NCBI RefSeq assembly: GCF_026341815.1
Contig: NZ_JAPENX010000001.1
Coordinates: 4,216,001-4,280,000, forward strand
Length of the DNA stretch: 64,000 nt
DNA from: Streptomyces sp. NBC_00572
Lineage (GTDB): Bacteria; Actinomycetota; Actinomycetes; Streptomycetales; Streptomycetaceae
Direction of reading: 5' to 3'
Of this stretch, positions 60,750-64,000 are shown piece by piece. The stretch's first letter is position 1. Each line of letters starts with the position of its first letter. The notes under the pieces were generated by a model that did no database searches, was not told the origin of the DNA, and saw only the letters and a program-made list of their open reading frames with translations. The translations under genes and the position numbers were made by a program.

Positions 60750-61688
60750 TCAGGCGAGTAGGCCCGAGGACTTCCACAGGCGGCGGCCCGCACCCCGCAG
60801 CACGCCGATGTCGTCGAGGAGGTCCGTCAGGCGTCGCGCGCCCGACTGCATCACCTCGCGTCGGTGCCCGCTCGCCCGCACTTGTGCGACCGCCTCCCGC
60901 CGGTCCAGGCCCACCGCCTCGTACACCTGCGGGTTGACGAAGCAGGTGGAGAAGACCCGGGCCGCCTCGCCGCAGCTCAGCCGGGTGAACTCCTGCTCCC
61001 AGCGTGGAGCGGTCACCATCTGGCGGCGCAGCTCCTCGCGGGCGTACCGCACATGGCGTGCCTCCTCGACCACATGGATGCGGGTCACCCCGCGTACGAG
61101 GGTCTGCACCCGCTCGTCGGGGAAGGTCAGCCGCTGCATCCAGTCGAGGATCTCCTCGCCGAGCAGGGTGGCGGCGAAGGAGCCGGGGGTGGTGGAGACG
61201 GTCTTCAGGAGGCGCGCGAGGTTGTGGTAGAGCCTCGGCACCGGGTACGCGGGTGTGCCGCCCTGTCGGATCAGCCGCGCGAACATCATCGAGTGCCGGC
61301 ACTCGTCCGCTATCTCGGTGAGCGCATAGCGGACGTGATGACTGGTCAGCGACTTGTCGTAGATGTGCCGGACGAGCAGCTGCATCAGGATGATCTCGAA
61401 CCAGATCCCGAGCGAGGCGAGCGCCGCCGCCTCGTGGCGCGAGAGCGCGATCCGCTGCTCCTCGGACATCCGGCGCCAGAGCGGGGTGTCGTAGAGGGAG
61501 ACGAGCTCGGGCGGCCAGAACCACTTGCCGTCCTCGAACGGCGCGTCCCAGTCGAGCTCGCTGTCCGGATCGTAGGAGTGCTTGCGGGAGGACTCCAGGA
61601 GGCGTTCGGCGACTTGTTCACGGTCGCGCAGCGGCCCCAGGGCGTCCCGGAGAAGGCTGAAGTCGGGCTCGGTGGTGAAGGGGGTCAT
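60750..61688 (-). CDS. Diiron oxygenase of the AurF family
   Basis: The 312-residue helical protein has the AurF-type ligand set: Glu98 (WFEII), Glu129/His132 (DECRH), Glu178 or Glu179 (LGEEIL), and His205/Glu209/His212 (IHVVEEARH). AurF oxidises aromatic amines to nitro compounds; other members act on fatty-acid or natural-product substrates. The substrate here is unknown. It is divergent from a second diiron protein with 175 bases between them and adjacent to the TetR gene. Confidence 0.85.
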   Translation of the reverse strand: MTPFTTEPDFSLLRDALGPLRDREQVAERLLESSRKHSYDPDSELDWDAPFEDGKWFWPPELVSLYDTPLWRRMSEEQRIALSRHEAAALASLGIWFEIILMQLLVRHIYDKSLTSHHVRYALTEIADECRHSMMFARLIRQGGTPAYPVPRLYHNLARLLKTVSTTPGSFAATLLGEEILDWMQRLTFPDERVQTLVRGVTRIHVVEEARHVRYAREELRRQMVTAPRWEQEFTRLSCGEAARVFSTCFVNPQVYEAVGLDRREAVAQVRASGHRREVMQSGARRLTDLLDDIGVLRGAGRRLWKSSGLLA

Positions 61689-61863
61689 GGTCGCGCACCT
61701 CGCTGTGCTCGCCGTCGGGAGGTCAGGGGGACACCGCTTATCAGACTCCCCGTCAGTAAGCCCGTCAATCCCTTACGCACGGCAGCGCACGACCGTGCGC
61801 GACTTGTTGACGATCCGTCTACCACCGTGTGAGCCTGCTGGAAACGGACGGAAGGAGTCGTCA

Positions 61864-62973
61864 GTGTCGACGCACGACCTTTACGTGAACGCCCCCACCG
61901 GACCCGGCCGGGAGATTCCCGCCACCGGTGCCGCCCGCTTCTCCTGGGAGTACGAGGACGGCCGCGAGCGCCTCCTCGCCCTCTACCAGAAGGGCAAGGA
62001 CAAGCAGTGGGACGGTGCCACCCGGATCGACTGGGACCTGGAGGTCGACCCGTACGACCCCCTCGGCACACCCGACGACGTCCTGACCCTCCACGGCACC
62101 CGCCACTGGGCCCTGATGACGGAGAAGGACAAGGGCGACCTGCGCCGGCACTACGCCTCCTGGCAGTTCAGCCAGTTCCTCCACGGCGAGCAGGGCGCCA
62201 TGGTCTGCGCCGCCCGGATCGTCGAGTCGGTCCCCGACCTGGACGCCAAGTTCTACTCGGCCACCCAGACCATGGACGAGGCCCGGCACGCCGAGATCTA
62301 CGGCCGCTTCCTGCACGACAAGATCGGCATGCTCTACCCGATCAACGACAACCTGCAGAGCCTGCTCGACGACACCCTGCGCGACTCCCGCTGGGACATG
62401 CCCTACCTCGGCATGCAGGTCCTCATCGAGGGCCTCGCCCTCGCCGCCTTCGGCATGATCCGCGACACCACCGACAAGCCGCTGCCCAAGCAGATCCTCG
62501 CGTACGTGATGCAGGACGAGGCGCGGCACGTGGCCTTCGGACGGATGGCCCTGCGCGACTACTACGGGCAGTTGTCGGACGCCGAACTCCGCGAGCGCGA
62601 GGAGTTCGTGATCGAGGGCTGCTATCTGATGCGCGACCGGCTGCGCGGCGTCGAGGTCCTGGAGAACTTCGGCATCCGGCGGAAGGAGGCGGAGGAGCTG
62701 AGCGAGCGCAACGAGTTCCTGCATCTCTTCCGCAAGCTGCTCTTCAGCCGCATCGTCCCCTGCGTCAAGGACATCGGACTCTGGGGCCCACGCCTCCAGA
62801 AGGCCTACCTCGACATGGGCGTCTTCGATCTCGGCGACTCCAACCTCGACCTGCTGATGACCCAGGACGAGGAGATCGCGGAGGCCCTGGACCGCGAGCG
62901 CTTCGCCAAGGAGGAGCGGGAGCGGGTGGCGGAGGTCGGCGAAGCCATCGCGGCGGGCGCGGCGGAGGAGTAG
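61864..62973 (+). CDS. Ferritin-like diiron protein (R2-like oxygenase family)
   Basis: The 369-residue protein has two ligand pairs: Glu109, Glu139/His142 (MDEARH) and Glu189, Glu219/His222 (QDEARH), the four-helix diiron pattern of ferritin-like R2-type proteins. It may be an oxygenase or desaturase of lipids or natural products. GTG 61864 lies 7 bases after AAGGAG. Its divergent partner is the AurF-like gene, suggesting joint use. Confidence 0.85.
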   Translation: MSTHDLYVNAPTGPGREIPATGAARFSWEYEDGRERLLALYQKGKDKQWDGATRIDWDLEVDPYDPLGTPDDVLTLHGTRHWALMTEKDKGDLRRHYASWQFSQFLHGEQGAMVCAARIVESVPDLDAKFYSATQTMDEARHAEIYGRFLHDKIGMLYPINDNLQSLLDDTLRDSRWDMPYLGMQVLIEGLALAAFGMIRDTTDKPLPKQILAYVMQDEARHVAFGRMALRDYYGQLSDAELREREEFVIEGCYLMRDRLRGVEVLENFGIRRKEAEELSERNEFLHLFRKLLFSRIVPCVKDIGLWGPRLQKAYLDMGVFDLGDSNLDLLMTQDEEIAEALDRERFAKEERERVAEVGEAIAAGAAEE

Positions 62974-63024
62974 GCGGGCGAACGGAGCTCGCGACCCGGA
63001 AGAAGGGATGTCACACCGGTGACG

Positions 63025-63030
63025 TAGCGT
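63025..63030 (+). promoter_or_regulatory. -10 element, probable leaderless transcript
   Basis: TAGCGT ends 7 bases before ATG 63038; no ribosome binding site is present. Confidence 0.5.
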
Positions 63031-63037
63031 GCCCGTC

Positions 63038-63868
63038 ATGACCATGCCGCCCTCGCCGAGCCAGCCTCCCCACAACCCGTACGGCGGGCCCGTACCGCCC
63101 CCGCAGCAGCCCGGGGCGTTCGGGGCTCCGCAGGGCTTCCCCCCGCAGGGTGTTCCGCCGCACGGTGTTCCGCCTCAGTACCCGGGGCCGGGCGCCGGCG
63201 CCTGGGGGCAGCCGCCCATGGGGCCGCCGCCGAAGAAGAAGTTGTCGGCCGGGGCGATCGTCGCCATCGTCCTCGGATCCCTGGTCCTGGTCGGCGGTCT
63301 CGGTTACGGGGTGAAGGCCGGGCTCGACGGCGCCGGCGTCACCGGCCCCTTCCCGGAGGCGACGCACAAGCTCGTCGTCCCGCAGACGCTCCTCGACGGC
63401 GAGTTCACCCGGGTCGCCGACCTCTCCGAGACCCAGGGCAAGGAGATCGAGGACGCCCCCGACCTCACCGTGAAGGACGCCAAGGCGGCGGTCGGGCAGT
63501 ACAGCGGCAAGGACGAGTCCGCCCTCGTCGTCTCCGGAATGTACGGACGCATCAAGAACGGCGAGGCCACCCGCGCGTCCATCCTCAGGGGCGCGGCCAC
63601 GGAGAAGGACTCCACGCTCGTCGTCCGTCCCAAGGACTTCACCCCCGCCGGGTACGGCGTGACCGTCAGATGCCAGGTCACCACGTCGAAGGACACCCTC
63701 GGCACGACCACGCTCCCCATGTGCGCCTGGGGCGACGACAACACGGCGGCCGCCGTGGCCCTGGTCACCACCGAGTCGGCCACCACCGACCCGGCGGACA
63801 TCGACCTGGCCGAGCTGGCCGAGACCACGGCCAAGATCCGCGCGGAGATCCGCAAGCCGATCGGCTGA
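63038..63868 (+). CDS. Pro-rich membrane-anchored hypothetical protein
   Basis: The 276-residue protein has a Pro/Gly/Gln-rich cytoplasmic N-terminus of about 65 residues, one membrane helix (GAIVAIVLGSLVLVGGLGYGV) and an extracellular domain of about 180 residues (KLVVPQTLLDGEFTRVADLSE, ALVVSGMYGRIKNGE, VRCQVTTSKDTLGTTTLPMCAWGD) with two cysteines that could pair. The layout is common in Streptomyces membrane proteins of unknown role. It is leaderless by the sequence upstream. Confidence 0.8.
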   Translation: MTMPPSPSQPPHNPYGGPVPPPQQPGAFGAPQGFPPQGVPPHGVPPQYPGPGAGAWGQPPMGPPPKKKLSAGAIVAIVLGSLVLVGGLGYGVKAGLDGAGVTGPFPEATHKLVVPQTLLDGEFTRVADLSETQGKEIEDAPDLTVKDAKAAVGQYSGKDESALVVSGMYGRIKNGEATRASILRGAATEKDSTLVVRPKDFTPAGYGVTVRCQVTTSKDTLGTTTLPMCAWGDDNTAAAVALVTTESATTDPADIDLAELAETTAKIRAEIRKPIG

Positions 63869-63869
63869 C

Positions 63870-63902
63870 CCTTCCGGGCGCGCCGGGGGCGGCACCGGAA
63901 GG
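63870..63902. terminator. Hairpin between convergent genes
   Basis: CCTTCCGG (63870-63877) and CCGGAAGG (63895-63902) form an 8-base stem with a 17-base loop between the two convergent gene ends. Confidence 0.6.
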
Positions 63903-63904
63903 CG

Positions 63905-64000
63905 CTACCCCCGGGCCTCCGCCTCCAGCCGCAGCGCCTCCTCCATCACCGACTTCGCGATCGGGGCCGCGCTGCCACCCCCGCTGATGTCCGTACGGGA
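63905..64000 (-). CDS. Penicillin-binding protein, C-terminal end only
   Basis: The last 31 residues of a gene that runs in from beyond the window edge: RTDISGGGSAAPIAKSVMEEA then a Glu/Ala tail. The segment D-ISGG-AAPIAKSVME is typical of the extreme C-terminus of class B penicillin-binding transpeptidases such as PbpA. The catalytic part lies outside the window, so the identification rests on this tail. Confidence 0.7.
   Translation of the reverse strand, partial: SRTDISGGGSAAPIAKSVMEEALRLEAEARG

Overview
The window is high-GC actinobacterial DNA and almost certainly a Streptomyces chromosome core region. The evidence is nearly continuous coding at about 70 percent G+C, frequent GTG and TTG starts, ATGA/GTGA/TTGA four-base gene overlaps, and marker genes typical of the genus: nickel SOD with its maturation protease, snapalysin with its LysR regulator, the KGD-type 2-oxoglutarate decarboxylase/dehydrogenase, a conservon, and a HAIR element before lon. 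No tRNA, rRNA, CRISPR array, insertion sequence or prophage was seen.

Layout. 1-5.6 kb: a cut-off TetR gene, a dihydrofolate-reductase-fold protein, small conserved proteins, divergent snpA/LysR, an acetyltransferase, an SMI1/KNR4-like protein and a VOC protein. 5.8-7.5 kb: sodN and divergent sodX, then a CGNR zinc-finger regulator whose tail overlaps sodX. 7.5-15.4 kb: a methyltransferase, a polar amino-acid ABC transporter, malic enzyme, a zinc-binding dehydrogenase and a secreted GH5 glycosidase whose ribosome binding site lies in a predicted hairpin. 15.4-18.5 kb: a PadR/DUF4097 operon with an operator-like repeat, a membrane protein and a small conserved acidic protein.

18.5-30.2 kb is the most unusual stretch. 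All genes point the same way: a trypsin-co-occurring protein, a trypsin-like protease with a VMAP-C-like C-terminus, a MoxR-type AAA ATPase, a SAV_2336-type protein with a degenerate vWA-like region and helical repeats, a short LPDL-motif peptide, an HExxH peptide hydroxylase-like protein, and a TIR/NB-ARC/TPR protein (FxsT type). It looks like a guarded protease/ATPase conflict module joined to a reduced Fxs-type RiPP locus. The peptide lacks the FxSxx terminus, and no radical SAM (FxsB) gene lies anywhere in the window.

30.2-45.5 kb: kgd, an OmpR-type two-component pair, a spermidine-synthase-like protein, a five-gene coupled operon (ECF sigma, anti-sigma fused to a membrane domain, ABC ATPase, membrane subunit, and a frameshifted membrane subunit), a lipoprotein, an acetyltransferase and lon. 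45.5-50 kb: a DUF4240 protein, a secreted AA10 LPMO with a DasR-like site, a GH25 lysozyme, a MarR regulator with a repetitive N-terminus and a PP2C-like protein. 50.2-56.2 kb: a conservon (sensor kinase, roadblock, DUF742, Ras-like GTPase) followed by an FAD monooxygenase. 56.3-64 kb: a membrane protein overlapping an MFS transporter tail-to-tail, an NlpC/P60 hydrolase, a TetR regulator, two divergent diiron proteins, a Pro-rich membrane protein, and the last 31 residues of a penicillin-binding protein.

Family names come from reading the translations and recalling family motifs. No database search was run.
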